Shown piece by piece: positions 1-7,319 of a stretch of DNA of 64,000 nt. The translations under genes and the position numbers were made by a program. The stretch covers positions 62,001-126,000 of the forward strand of contig NZ_CP040762.1 of assembly GCF_004683865.2 (NCBI RefSeq), in the 5' to 3' direction. The stretch's first letter is position 1, and each line of letters starts with the position of its first letter. The notes under the pieces were generated by a model. That model was not told the origin of the DNA and did no database searches. It saw only the letters and a list, made by a program, of their open reading frames with translations. The DNA comes from Paracoccus liaowanqingii. GTDB taxonomy: Bacteria > Pseudomonadota > Alphaproteobacteria > Rhodobacterales > Rhodobacteraceae.

Positions 1-392
1 AGCACGGCCAGCAGCGCCGCCAGATGCGAAGCGGCCAGTGAAACAGGGATCGTCATGCGACGTCCGTTCGTCAGCGTGATGTCGATCCGGGCATCATCGA
101 CTTCCCGCGAAGGCCGCTCCGCTGGCGCAGGCGGGGCGCCCGCCATCACCAATGGCACGAAACCCCCGCCAGCCTCCGGCGCGCCAAGCGTCCCGCTGCG
201 ATACTCACGCCGCCAGATCGAAAGCAGCGACCGCGAAATCCCATACCGGCGTGCCGTCGCCGAACCTTGCCGGAAACCGCGCAGGCTCTCCTCGACGATC
301 CGGATCTTATCCTCGTCAGTCCAGTGCCGACGACGGCCAACCTCATCGGCGGCGAAGATCTCGATTGGTGAAACAACTGAAGCGTATGACAT
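1..392 (-). CDS. tnpA: IS66 accessory protein TnpA (partial)
   Basis: The frame opens with ATG at 392 on the minus strand and stays open to the window edge, giving about 130 residues. It has the IS66 OrfA look: a helix-turn-helix region with HWTDEDKIRIVEE near residue 25, then ARRYGISRSLLSIWRREY near residue 60, and a basic/hydrophobic C-terminal part. In intact IS66 elements this small DNA-binding-like protein is followed by tnpB and tnpC. The C-terminus is cut by the window edge. It is different in sequence from the tnpA of the complete IS66 at 22660-23049, so this is another subtype. Confidence 0.75.
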   Translation of the reverse strand, partial: MSYASVVSPIEIFAADEVGRRRHWTDEDKIRIVEESLRGFRQGSATARRYGISRSLLSIWRREYRSGTLGAPEAGGGFVPLVMAGAPPAPAERPSREVDDARIDITLTNGRRMTIPVSLAASHLAALLAV

Positions 393-452
393 AAGGCAAT
401 GCCTTAAGACTATTTGCTCAATCAGAGCAGACGGCCCTCACCGCAGGCTTAC
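1..452 (-). mobile_element. IS66-family element, partial at left window edge
   Basis: Only one end of the element is visible. The minus strand reads GTAAGCCTGCGG from about position 452, which fits the GTAAGC start of IS66 terminal repeats and resembles the ends of the complete IS66 at 20670-23133. The first gene (tnpA) begins 60 bases inside this end. The rest of the element and any target duplication lie outside the window. Confidence 0.7.
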
Positions 453-594
453 TTACCTTCGATCTGAAACTTTTTTGTCAGTAGGGTCGACATATTCTTC
501 CGCTTTACAAAATTACCCGTATAAGTTGAATTCGGTAGAATTTTGCAGAGGCCGGCGTGCTTTGTTGTTTCAGACACGCAATAGGAGACGCACA

Positions 595-1290
595 ATGTTA
601 AAGAGTCCGTTCAAGGCCCTATTGGTGGGCGGCCAGATCGTCGCCTCCAGCCTGATGGCCACCACAGCCATTGCCCAAACTACGCAGATCAAGACCCTAC
701 AGGGTTCGACGGTGATTGTTCCCGACAGCGCGCTAGAGGAATCTCCTTCGGGGGGGTTCGTCGCCGAGGGTGATTACCCGCCCCTTGAAAGCATCGAGAA
801 CTATGAGGCGATCGCGGAAACCCTGTCCGATCAGGGATATTCTGATATTTTCATCCAACGCGAAGGACCAATTCTGACCGTCACCGCACAGCGTGCAGGT
901 ATACCAACCGAGCTGGTCTATAGTACAGCCAACGGCCGCCTTGTTTCGGTTGATGGGGTGGAGACCCGTGCGGAACCCGAAGGATCGTCGGCAGGTGACG
1001 ATGGTAGCCAGGCAGCGGCCGGCACTTCGGATGAAGGTGACGATAACGATGCCTCCGATACCCCAGGAGGCGATGACGGCGCGGGTGATGATGGTAATGC
1101 CGGCGCCGATGGTGGTTCGGATGCGGGCGATGGTACCGATGGCGGGGCCAACGGTGGCTCGGATGGGTCCAGCGGGAGCGAGGCGGATGGTGGCTCGGAT
1201 GGCAGCAATTCAGACGGCGGTTCCGGTAGCGGCTCGGACGGTGGTTCCGACAGTGGTGATTCGGATGGCGGATCGGACAGCAACGGCTGA
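595..1290 (+). CDS. secreted protein with Gly/Ser/Asp-rich tail
   Basis: The start at 595 is chosen because AGGAG lies 8 bases upstream and a signal peptide follows directly (basic MLKSPFK, hydrophobic stretch, cleavage near ATTAIAQ). The open frame extends upstream but without coding character. The mature part has a globular region of about 100 residues (40-125) that resembles a PepSY-like fold by its pattern of an acidic helix followed by GYSDIFIQREGPILTVTA, then about 100 residues of almost pure Gly, Ser, Asp and Asn. I do not recognise a family. The tail is acidic and repetitive, as in calcium-binding or surface-anchored proteins. A strong terminator follows at 1320-1352. The 231-residue protein is probably periplasmic or surface-exposed. 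Confidence 0.65.
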   Translation: MLKSPFKALLVGGQIVASSLMATTAIAQTTQIKTLQGSTVIVPDSALEESPSGGFVAEGDYPPLESIENYEAIAETLSDQGYSDIFIQREGPILTVTAQRAGIPTELVYSTANGRLVSVDGVETRAEPEGSSAGDDGSQAAAGTSDEGDDNDASDTPGGDDGAGDDGNAGADGGSDAGDGTDGGANGGSDGSSGSEADGGSDGSNSDGGSGSGSDGGSDSGDSDGGSDSNG

Positions 1291-1319
1291 TATCCGTCAG
1301 GCAAAGGTTCAATCATAAG

Positions 1320-1352
1320 AAAACCCCCGCGTCCCGGCGCTGCGGGGGTTTT
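1320..1352 (+). terminator. rho-independent terminator
   Basis: AAAACCCCCGC (1320-1330) pairs with GCGGGGGTTTT (1342-1352) around an 11-base loop. It lies 29 bases after the stop of the Gly/Ser/Asp-rich protein gene and ends in a T run on the plus strand. Confidence 0.8.
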
Positions 1353-1404
1353 CACATGACGCAAGTCAGATATGGCTGGAACAGGAAGTGGTTCCCATGC
1401 ACGT

Positions 1405-1436
1405 AAAAAGGGGCAGCGCAATTCATGCGCTGCCCC
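1405..1436 (-). terminator. rho-independent terminator of the SH3/DUF1236 gene
   Basis: GGGGCAGCGCA (1410-1420) and TGCGCTGCCCC (1426-1436) form an 11-bp stem with a 5-base loop; on the minus strand the stem is followed by TTTTTACG. It lies just downstream of the gene at 1454-2122. Confidence 0.85.
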
Positions 1437-1453
1437 GTGGGTCTGGCTGTCTT

Positions 1454-2122
1454 TCACCGATAGATATACATAACAGTCCGGTTTTCGGGATTGATGAGCA
1501 CCGTCTGACCGTTGATCTGGGCGTAGCGGTAGGCGGGCTGCTCGGGGACCTCGTACAGGGTCACCTCGTCCGGAACGCCCGCACCAATCACCACCTCCCC
1601 GTCGAGATAGACAGGCTCTACCGTGTTGGACGTGACATAGGTCGTCACTTCCGTGGTCGGCTCCGCGTTTGCTTCGGCACCGGCGACGGATCCGATCGCC
1701 GCGCCGGCCAAGGCGCCGACGGGTCCTGCGATCAATGCGCCCATGGCCGCACCACTCAATCCGCCAACAGCCGCATCCTGCCCGGTAGTTGGATCCTCCG
1801 CCGGCGCTTCGATGATCGTCACGCCGACAGTCTGGCGGTTAGGATACAGCGATACCACCTCATCGCCTGCGGTCACATTCAGGTAGTCCCCGTAAGCCCA
1901 ACCTTCCACAGCGCCAGAGGCGACCTGGCACCAGTTAGCGCTATCGATGCAGCCAAGAACGCTCACGTCCTCGCCCACCATGATGGCGCCGATGACCGGA
2001 TGCTGAACACCCGGACCCGACCGGACATTCAGATCGGTCGACACCGTCGCGGATGTCTGGGCCATAGCTGCAGGTACCAGGGACATGCTGATCAGCACCG
2101 TGGCGACAAAGCGTTTTTGCAT
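1454..2122 (-). CDS. SH3-domain / DUF1236 periplasmic protein
   Basis: Start at 2122 is preceded by GGAGG eight bases upstream and gives a clean signal peptide (residues 1-21, cleavage after AAMA). Residues about 27-75 form a bacterial SH3 domain (NVRSGPGVQHPVIG, then GWAYGDYLNV) with two cysteines. A glycine-zipper segment of small residues (about 115-140, GAAMGALIAGPVGALAG) could insert in a membrane, and the C-terminal 70 residues match the DUF1236 pattern (EPVYLDGEVVIGAGVP ... YAQINGQTVLINP). The role is unknown; SH3 domains of this kind usually bind peptidoglycan or stem peptides. A same-length paralog at 13744-14412 carries a stop codon. This copy is intact (222 residues) and has its own terminator. 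Confidence 0.85.
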   Translation of the reverse strand: MQKRFVATVLISMSLVPAAMAQTSATVSTDLNVRSGPGVQHPVIGAIMVGEDVSVLGCIDSANWCQVASGAVEGWAYGDYLNVTAGDEVVSLYPNRQTVGVTIIEAPAEDPTTGQDAAVGGLSGAAMGALIAGPVGALAGAAIGSVAGAEANAEPTTEVTTYVTSNTVEPVYLDGEVVIGAGVPDEVTLYEVPEQPAYRYAQINGQTVLINPENRTVMYIYR

Positions 2123-2214
2123 CTCTTGATCCTCCAAAGCGCCCGACATTCCGGTCGCTTACTGCACAACCTTTGGTTGCTGCATCGGTTCCCTTGCTGG
2201 GTCATAGGTCCCAG

Positions 2215-3390
2215 CTAGTGGTCCGAGTCTGACACTTGCTACCGATTTCCCCTGATATCATCGAGGGCATCGAGCGCGCGGCGTTCGCGGGTGATGATGT
2301 CTTCGGCGGTCTTGCTCCAGACGAAGGGCTTCGGCTTGGCGTTGTGCTGCAGCAGGTAGTCGTAGATCGTGTCCTCGAGATCGACGACGCTGGAGTAGCT
2401 GCCCCGCCGGATGCGCTTTGCGGTGATCTCGGCGAAGAAGCGCTGGACCAGGTTCAGCCACGACGCGCTGGTGGGCGTGAAATGCAGCTTGAAGCGCGGG
2501 TGCTTCTCCAGCCAGGCCAGCACCTCGGGCGTCTTGTGGGTGGCGTAGTTGTCGAGCACGAGATGGATGTCGCGGGGTTTCTTCACCGCCCGGTCGATCC
2601 TGCGCAGGAAGGTCAGGAATTCCTTTGCGCGGTGGCGCGGCATGCAGTCGCCGATGACCACGCCCGACTTGACGTCCAGCGCGGCGAAGAGCGTGGTGGT
2701 GCCATGGCGCTTGTAGTCGTGGGTCATGGTCGCTGCGCGTCACTTCTTCAGCGGCAGGCCGGGCTGGGTCCGGTCCAGCGCCTGGATCTGGGATTTTTCA
2801 TCGACGCACAGCACGACGGCCCTTTCCGGCGGGTCGAGATAGAGCCCGACGATCTCGGTCACCTTCGCCTCGAACATCGGGTCGTTCGAGACCTTGAACC
2901 CCTTGACGATATGCGGCTTCAGCCCCGCATCCGCCCATATGCGCCCCACGCTCGAGGGCGATATGCCCACCGCCTCGGCCATCGTAGCTCGGCTCCAGTG
3001 CGTGGCATTGGGCGGCGTTTCCTGCACCGTCTTGGCGATCACCTTCAGCCGAACCTCCCTGGGCAGGGGCGGCACCCGCGACGGCCGCGTCTTGTCCCGC
3101 TTGAGCCCCGGCACGCCTTCATCAAGATACCGCGCCTGCCAGCGCCAGACCGTCGGCTTCGACATGGCCGTCCGCCGCATGATCTCGACGGTTCCCTGAC
3201 CATCCGCTGTCGCCAGCACGATCTCGGCCCGCCAGGCAAGCTTGCGCGGCGTGGTGCGGTTGCTCACTAAAGCTCGAAGCTCAGCGCGGTCGGTGGGGCC
3301 AAGGTAAAGGCAGATGTCGGAGCTTCTCATCCACCGACCATGCCACAGCGGACCGCGGCCGGGAATCCTATGTCAGGTGCAGAACACTAG
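2215..3390 (-). mobile_element. IS630-family insertion sequence
   Basis: Both ends start CTAGTG: left CTAGTGGTCCGAGTCTGACA from 2215 and, on the minus strand, CTAGTGTTCTGCACCTGACA from 3390; 15 of 20 bases agree. IS630 elements insert at TA, which is present within CTAG at each end. The single transposase gene fills the element. It is inserted between the SH3/DUF1236 gene and an IS5-like scrap. Confidence 0.8.
2239..3330 (-). pseudogene. IS630-family transposase interrupted by an in-frame stop
   Basis: The reading frame runs from ATG at 3330 to a stop at 2239. N-terminal helix-turn-helix segments (TVEIMRRTAMSKPTVWRWQ, WSRATMAEAVGISPSSVGRI) are followed by a DDE nuclease with VVLCVDEKS (first Asp), HLVLDNYATHK (second Asp) and SASWLNLVQRFFAEI (Glu). 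One in-frame TGA (2740-2742) splits the protein into 196 and 162 residue pieces in the same frame, right after QPGLPLKK where the family normally continues with a glycine (one-base GGA to TGA change is the simplest explanation). Everything else reads as intact, so the inactivation looks recent. Confidence 0.85.
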
Positions 3391-3547
3391 GGCCCACCCT
3401 TATAAGTTTCATATCCCGGAAATGATGATGGTGGCGAGGATGATTGCGTTGAGGAAGAAGTCACCGCATCGCTCATGCGTGTCGCGATCTATAGGGCAAA
3501 GAATTATGACTCGATCTCGTGCTATTCGCAAATCTTGCAAGAGTAGC
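3391..3547 (-). pseudogene. IS5-like transposase C-terminal scrap
   Basis: The minus strand reads a short frame ending at TGA 3409-3411 with RDTHERCGDFFLNAIILATI, which resembles the C-terminus of IS5-family transposases (RYDRC...FLSAI..AATVIF). Its right side is cut by the IS481 element inserted at 3548, and its left end touches the IS630 element. Identification rests on about 30 residues and is tentative. Confidence 0.4.
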
Positions 3548-4510
3548 TGTCACATCCCGCGTGATTGTAGGGCCGCTTCCTGAACAGGTCCGGCCGTTGT
3601 TTCTGCCAGTCCTTGAGCGCATCGATGGGCGTTCGGCCCTTCAGCACCGATTGCGGAAGCTGACCGTTGTAGAGCCGGACGTAGCGCAGGATGGTCTGTT
3701 CGAGATCCTCGCCGCTGCGGAAGCGGTGGCTCTGCAGGACGTCCTCGATCCGGCCGTTGAAGCGTTCGACCATGCCGTTGGTCTGCGGGTGCAGGGGCGG
3801 GGCCAGGCGGTGCTCGATGCCGAGGTCGGCGCAGAGGCGGTCGAAATCGTGGTTGCCGGTAGGGCCCCGGCGGCGAAGTCCGAACAGGCGATCGGTGAAC
3901 TCCTTGCCGTTGTCGGTCAGCACGCGGGTGATCGTCATCGGCGCAGCGCGTTCCAGATCGCGCGAGACAACCGGCGGGCGTTGGCAGCGGTTTTCGCCGG
4001 GTAGATGCGCACAAAGACCCACCGCGTGGCGCGGTCGATGGCGACGAACAGATACCGGCGGCGGCTCTCGTCGGCCATCTGCGGCAGATATTTCACGTCG
4101 ACATGCACGTAGCCCGGCTCGTAAGCCTTGAAGGCCCCGTACGCAGGTCGTGGCAAGGCAGGCTTCAAAGCGCGCAGATTGCCCACGCCATGCCAGCGCA
4201 GGCAGCGGTCCAGCCCAGAGCGCGAGACGTGCGGGTTCAGGAACTCCCGCACCACCGACAGCAGGTCATCCAGCGGCAGCAGCAGCGACTTGCGCAGTGC
4301 CACAGCTTCCTGTGCCGGCGTGAGCCTCGACTATAGCCTGTGGGGGGTGTGGGATCGGTCATGGACATTGTCCCGGCTCCGCCACTTCCAGACGGTCTGC
4401 AGGGAGATGCCGTAGCGCTCCGCCACCCTCCAGGCCGGCTCAGTGCTCGCTTGGATCGCGGCTCGCATCTTCGGTGTCGTCGCTGCCTGCTTGTGAAGAG
4501 AGATCAGCAT
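3522..4510 (-). pseudogene. IS481-family transposase, one nonsense codon and one frameshift
   Basis: The frame starts at ATG 4510 with an HTH segment (WRVAERYGISLQTVWKWRSR). Codon 60 is TAG (4331-4333), where the family usually has Gln in a context like TPHRLQ. The same frame continues with the rve-type DDE domain (YVHVDVKYLPQ), then shifts frame near 3950-3990 before RVLTDNGKEFTDRL and QTNGMVERFNGRIEDVL, which carry the second Asp and the Glu. The final frame runs out of the element through the terminal repeat and stops at 3522 in flanking DNA. Two independent lesions mean that no active transposase is made. Confidence 0.85.
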
Positions 4511-4602
4511 CCTCGCCTCCCGTCCCGAAACTCGCCCAGGATCGATCTTGCCACGAAGAACGCGGTCCGGCGAGGGTCTATGTGATCATCCGGGATAGAA
4601 CA
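3548..4602 (-). mobile_element. IS481-family insertion sequence with 6-bp target duplication
   Basis: The left end starts TGTCACATCCCGCGTGA and the right end, read on the minus strand from 4602, starts TGTTCTATCCCGGATGA; the TGT...ATCCC pattern is typical of IS481. The flanks are identical: AGTAGC at 3542-3547 and again at 4603-4608, so the target duplication is intact. It was inserted into an IS5-like sequence. Confidence 0.8.
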
Positions 4603-4608
4603 AGTAGC

Positions 4609-4974
4609 TCTCGTTGTGATCCAAAGGTAACCACACGAGCTACCGCCGGTACTGTCGACCTAAACGCCTCCCGTTTTGCATCCCGCCATTAAAATGCCTG
4701 CTACCGTCTTCCAAGTGATACCGACGCGCCCTCTGTTTAAGCTGGTCCGATCGGATCGTTGTCATTTGCCGCACCGGCAATCGAAATCGGCAGGATAGGC
4801 CTGTCGGATCCGTCCCTTTCCGCGAACCCGAAGGCTGACCAATTCGTGACGCTGCTTTAGCGAATAATTCGCGCCTTTGCGGCGTTACAACGTAAGAGTG
4901 TTTTCAGGAACTGGCGTGACGGATCAGAGAGATGGGGCGGTTTCGCCCCACATGCGTAAACGGAGAACCGACGA
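4609..4974. other. intergenic region, no gene recognised
   Basis: About 370 bases between the IS481 element and the peptidoglycan-binding protein gene. No convincing frame on either strand. The last 100 bases should hold the promoter of the downstream gene, but I cannot name exact -35/-10 boxes. Confidence 0.5.
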
Positions 4975-5991
4975 ATGAAACGACTTTGTTTGCCGTTGAT
5001 GATCGCGAGTGCGATCGTATTTACCAGCCATATGGCTCGGGCCGACCCTGACCTTGGAGAAATGGTCGGTACCATCGCGAGAACCCTCCTTGAGCAACAA
5101 CAGGTCGCGCAGGAGGGCGCGCTGTGGAAAGGGGTGGTGGAAAACGGATCCGCGGCAGCCTACCGGCAGTACCTGAACACCTATCCCGATGGGGCGCACG
5201 CGAGAGACGCACGACAACGGCTGTCCAATCTGGAAGCCGGCACGTCGACAGGTAGCAACGCGGCGCGAGCCGAAGCCCAGTTGGGTCTGACGCAGGCGAA
5301 CCGGATGATCATCCAGCGACGACTGGCAGCACTCGGTCATTACAGATCGGGCATCGATGGCGATTTCGGCGCAGGCACACGCCAAGCGATAGCGGGATGG
5401 CAGAAATCCCGCCGGCTTTCGGTCACCGGCTATCTGAATGCCAATCAATCTCGCGTCCTGCTTGAGGGTGGTAGAACCCCCGAGGCACCGACGGCTGGCC
5501 TCAACAACTCGGCCTCGTCGGCCGCACAGGTGGAACTGGAGCTTGGGCTGACGCGGAACCAACGTGTGCAGATCCAACGCGATTTGATGACCCTGGGCTA
5601 TGATCCGAAGGGCGTGGACGGCTTGTTCGGCGCCGGGACGCGGGAAGCAATTCAGTTATGGCAGCGCAGTGGAGGCGAGAGTGTAACAGGCTACGTCACT
5701 GCCTCTCAAATCAGATCGCTGCAGACCGCTGCCGCGGCACGTGACACAGGCGCGACGTCAAGCCGAGCCGCGGCGATCGATGAGCAACTGCTTGGGCTAA
5801 CCCCGACCGAGCGCGTGGAAATTCAGCAACAACTTGTGAGGCTGGGCTATCTAACGGGGCGCTTAGACGGTGTCTTCGGGTCGGCGAGCCGGAAGGCCAT
5901 TGGCCGGTGGCAGGGTGACAACGGCATGGCGGAAAGCGGCTATCTGACGGCTGAACAGGTGAGAACGCTGCAACGGCAAGGACGCGTCTAG
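4975..5991 (+). CDS. periplasmic protein with three peptidoglycan-binding domains
   Basis: Start ATG 4975 follows CGGAGAA and gives a signal peptide ending near residue 23 (SHMARA). After a short helical region of about 75 residues (AAYRQYLNTYPDGAHARDARQRL, a tetratricopeptide-like caspase-linker pattern) come three PG_binding_1 repeats at about residues 103-160, 188-245 and 265-330. Each has LG-x(8-9)-QR-L--LG-Y, then DG-FG-GTR-AI--WQ and TGY-----. The third has SASRKAIGRWQ. The protein has no catalytic domain, so it probably tethers itself or a partner to the cell wall. 338 residues. No partner gene is adjacent; the downstream side is an IS21 remnant. Confidence 0.85.
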   Translation: MKRLCLPLMIASAIVFTSHMARADPDLGEMVGTIARTLLEQQQVAQEGALWKGVVENGSAAAYRQYLNTYPDGAHARDARQRLSNLEAGTSTGSNAARAEAQLGLTQANRMIIQRRLAALGHYRSGIDGDFGAGTRQAIAGWQKSRRLSVTGYLNANQSRVLLEGGRTPEAPTAGLNNSASSAAQVELELGLTRNQRVQIQRDLMTLGYDPKGVDGLFGAGTREAIQLWQRSGGESVTGYVTASQIRSLQTAAAARDTGATSSRAAAIDEQLLGLTPTERVEIQQQLVRLGYLTGRLDGVFGSASRKAIGRWQGDNGMAESGYLTAEQVRTLQRQGRV

Positions 5992-6035
5992 CAGGGCGAT
6001 ATGCAAGCTGTACGGGCATCCACCGGGTAGCATCT

Positions 6036-6126
6036 GCGCATTCCGGCGTGATCCGGTCGGGGATTCCGATTTAATTCGGTCACGCACTCCAATCAGACCC
6101 GGTCAGCCATTCCGGGGCATCCGGTC
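6036..6126 (+). repeat. four 22-23 bp tandem repeats, probable IS21 end
   Basis: The units each contain a core like ATTCCG..... followed by CCGGTC or TCGGTC, with a period of 23, 23, 23 and 22 bases (starts near 6036, 6059, 6082, 6105). IS21-family elements carry several such repeated transposase-binding sites at their termini, and an istA-like frame follows at 6209. Confidence 0.6.
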
Positions 6127-6208
6127 ACCCTGTCGGGGGAGGTTCTGACGCTGCTGGGCAGTCCTGCGGCGGGCTACGCTTGCTCTGTTAAAGAGAGCGG
6201 GCAGCCCC

Positions 6209-6436
6209 ATGACGAGACTGACGATGAGGAAAATCAGACTAGCACTGCGGCTGCATGCCAGCGGATTGTCGACGCGGAAGATTGCTGAAAGCCTCGGCGT
6301 CGAGCAGAGCACGACGTGCGATTATCTCAAGCAGATCGAGCGCGCCGGTCTGATGTGGCCCCTTGCGGCGGAGATGACGGACGCGGCGTTGGAGGCGCTG
6401 CTGTTTCATCCGACCGGCCAAGATGGTTGTCGCTGA
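6209..6436 (+). pseudogene. IS21 IstA N-terminal fragment
   Basis: MTRLTMRKIRLALRLHASG followed by STRKIAESLGVEQSTTCDYL is the N-terminal HTH of IS21 IstA transposases, and WPLAAEMTDAALEALLFH matches the next segment of the family. The frame then stops at 6434-6436. An intact IstA is about 500 residues; the integrase core is absent. Confidence 0.75.
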
Positions 6437-6588
6437 ACACGGCGGCCCCAACCGTCTCGTCGCGGCTCGGCCGGACTGGCCGGAGATCCACCGCAATCCT
6501 CGGCCAGCTGCTTGACCATACCCACGTCCTTAACATACAGGGCCGCAGCTACCAGCTCCGCGATCTCGAAGACGCCCTGAAGGGCTGA
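6437..6588 (+). pseudogene. IS21 IstB C-terminal fragment
   Basis: In another frame, RRSTAILGQLLDHTHVLNIQ and GRSYQLRDLEDALKG match the extreme C-terminus of IstB, the AAA+ helper ATPase of IS21. It follows the IstA N-terminus directly, so an internal deletion of about 2 kb has removed most of istA and istB and fused their outer ends. Confidence 0.65.
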
Positions 6589-6681
6589 TCCACGCCATCA
6601 ACACGCAATGACCGCCGGCCCGCGGCGCGCGCTCTGACCCGTGGCGATCAGCGCGCCCCCGAGCCCGCTGCGTCGCACAAC

Positions 6682-6731
6682 AGCTCGTAACCCTGCATGT
6701 CGCCTTAGCTCGTAACACTGGGTGTCGCTGG
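6682..6731. repeat. 25-bp direct repeat
   Basis: AGCTCGTAACCCTGCATGTC (6682-) recurs with few changes exactly 25 bases later (AGCTCGTAACACTGGGTGTC, 6707-). It lies after the IstB fragment, so it may be the right-end repeat array of the same IS21 remnant. Confidence 0.5.
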
Positions 6732-6810
6732 ACAACTGTCCGGGAAGGCAACTGCCGCAGCAATCCGACCGTCGCCCACCATAGCACAGGCCGGGGATTG
6801 GACTGGGCCT

Positions 6811-7065
6811 TCACGCCGCCTGGTCCTCCCAGGCCACGATCCGAACACCGAGGGAGATAAGATAGCGCGCTACAGGGCTATGGAAATCCCCGGAAGTGAC
6901 AGAGGCATCCATTACGGCATAGATTGACTTCGCCGTCTCATACTCGGCCGCCGAGGTGATGTCCGCGGCTCCGCCGTCGGCATGGAAATGATCGAGGACC
7001 GCGTCGACCTGATCCTCCGGCATGCCCGCTGCCAAAAACATCTTCCGATAGTCACGATGCTTCAT
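6811..7065 (-). CDS. small conserved protein, paralog of 23320-23586
   Basis: 84-residue acidic protein starting MKHRDYRKMFLAAGMPEDQ. It shares a clear pattern with the protein at 23320-23586: MFL-AG-PEDQ----L-HF, Y-TAK-IY-VMD and SPVARY-ISLG----W. No signal peptide or membrane segment. The family is unknown to me; the spacing suggests an all-helical fold. Both paralogs lie next to IS sequences (IS21 remnant here, IS66 there), so the family may travel with mobile DNA in this strain. Confidence 0.7.
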   Translation of the reverse strand: MKHRDYRKMFLAAGMPEDQVDAVLDHFHADGGAADITSAAEYETAKSIYAVMDASVTSGDFHSPVARYLISLGVRIVAWEDQAA

Positions 7066-7319
7066 GTTAGCTCCGCATGCCTGAGTAAAGTGATGGCTAT
7101 TTCCATGCCTGGTTAGGCCTGGGCGCAGATGGACGATCTACCGTGGCAAGCCTATTGCAACCCAAAGATGAACTTGGTGGTTATGACAGCTGCTTCGACG
7201 AGGTCTCGAGCAGTAACGCAAACCGCGAGTCGGTGTAGGCGTCCGGACTTATCTGGAACCTTTTCGTGGCCATCTTGTTCTGTTCTCGCACTACCTTAAG
7301 TTGTAACGAAGGAACAGAT
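7066..7319. other. upstream region of the OmpA-family gene
   Basis: 254 bases without a gene. It ends with the motif ACCTTAAGTTGT (7293-7304) just upstream of the AAGGA ribosome binding site of the OmpA-family gene. Confidence 0.5.
7293..7304 (+). promoter_or_regulatory. shared motif ACCTTAAGTTGT
   Basis: One of four near-identical 12-mers (also 27550, 28170, 31375), three of which lie upstream of genes for surface or secreted proteins. Here it ends only 15 bases before the start codon and would overlap a 5' leader or block transcript initiation or translation if bound. Confidence 0.4.

Noticed and set aside
881..1312. His/Arg/Pro-rich frame on the minus strand opposite the Gly/Ser/Asp tail
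   Set aside because: Composition is dictated by the repetitive coding strand; no ribosome binding site.
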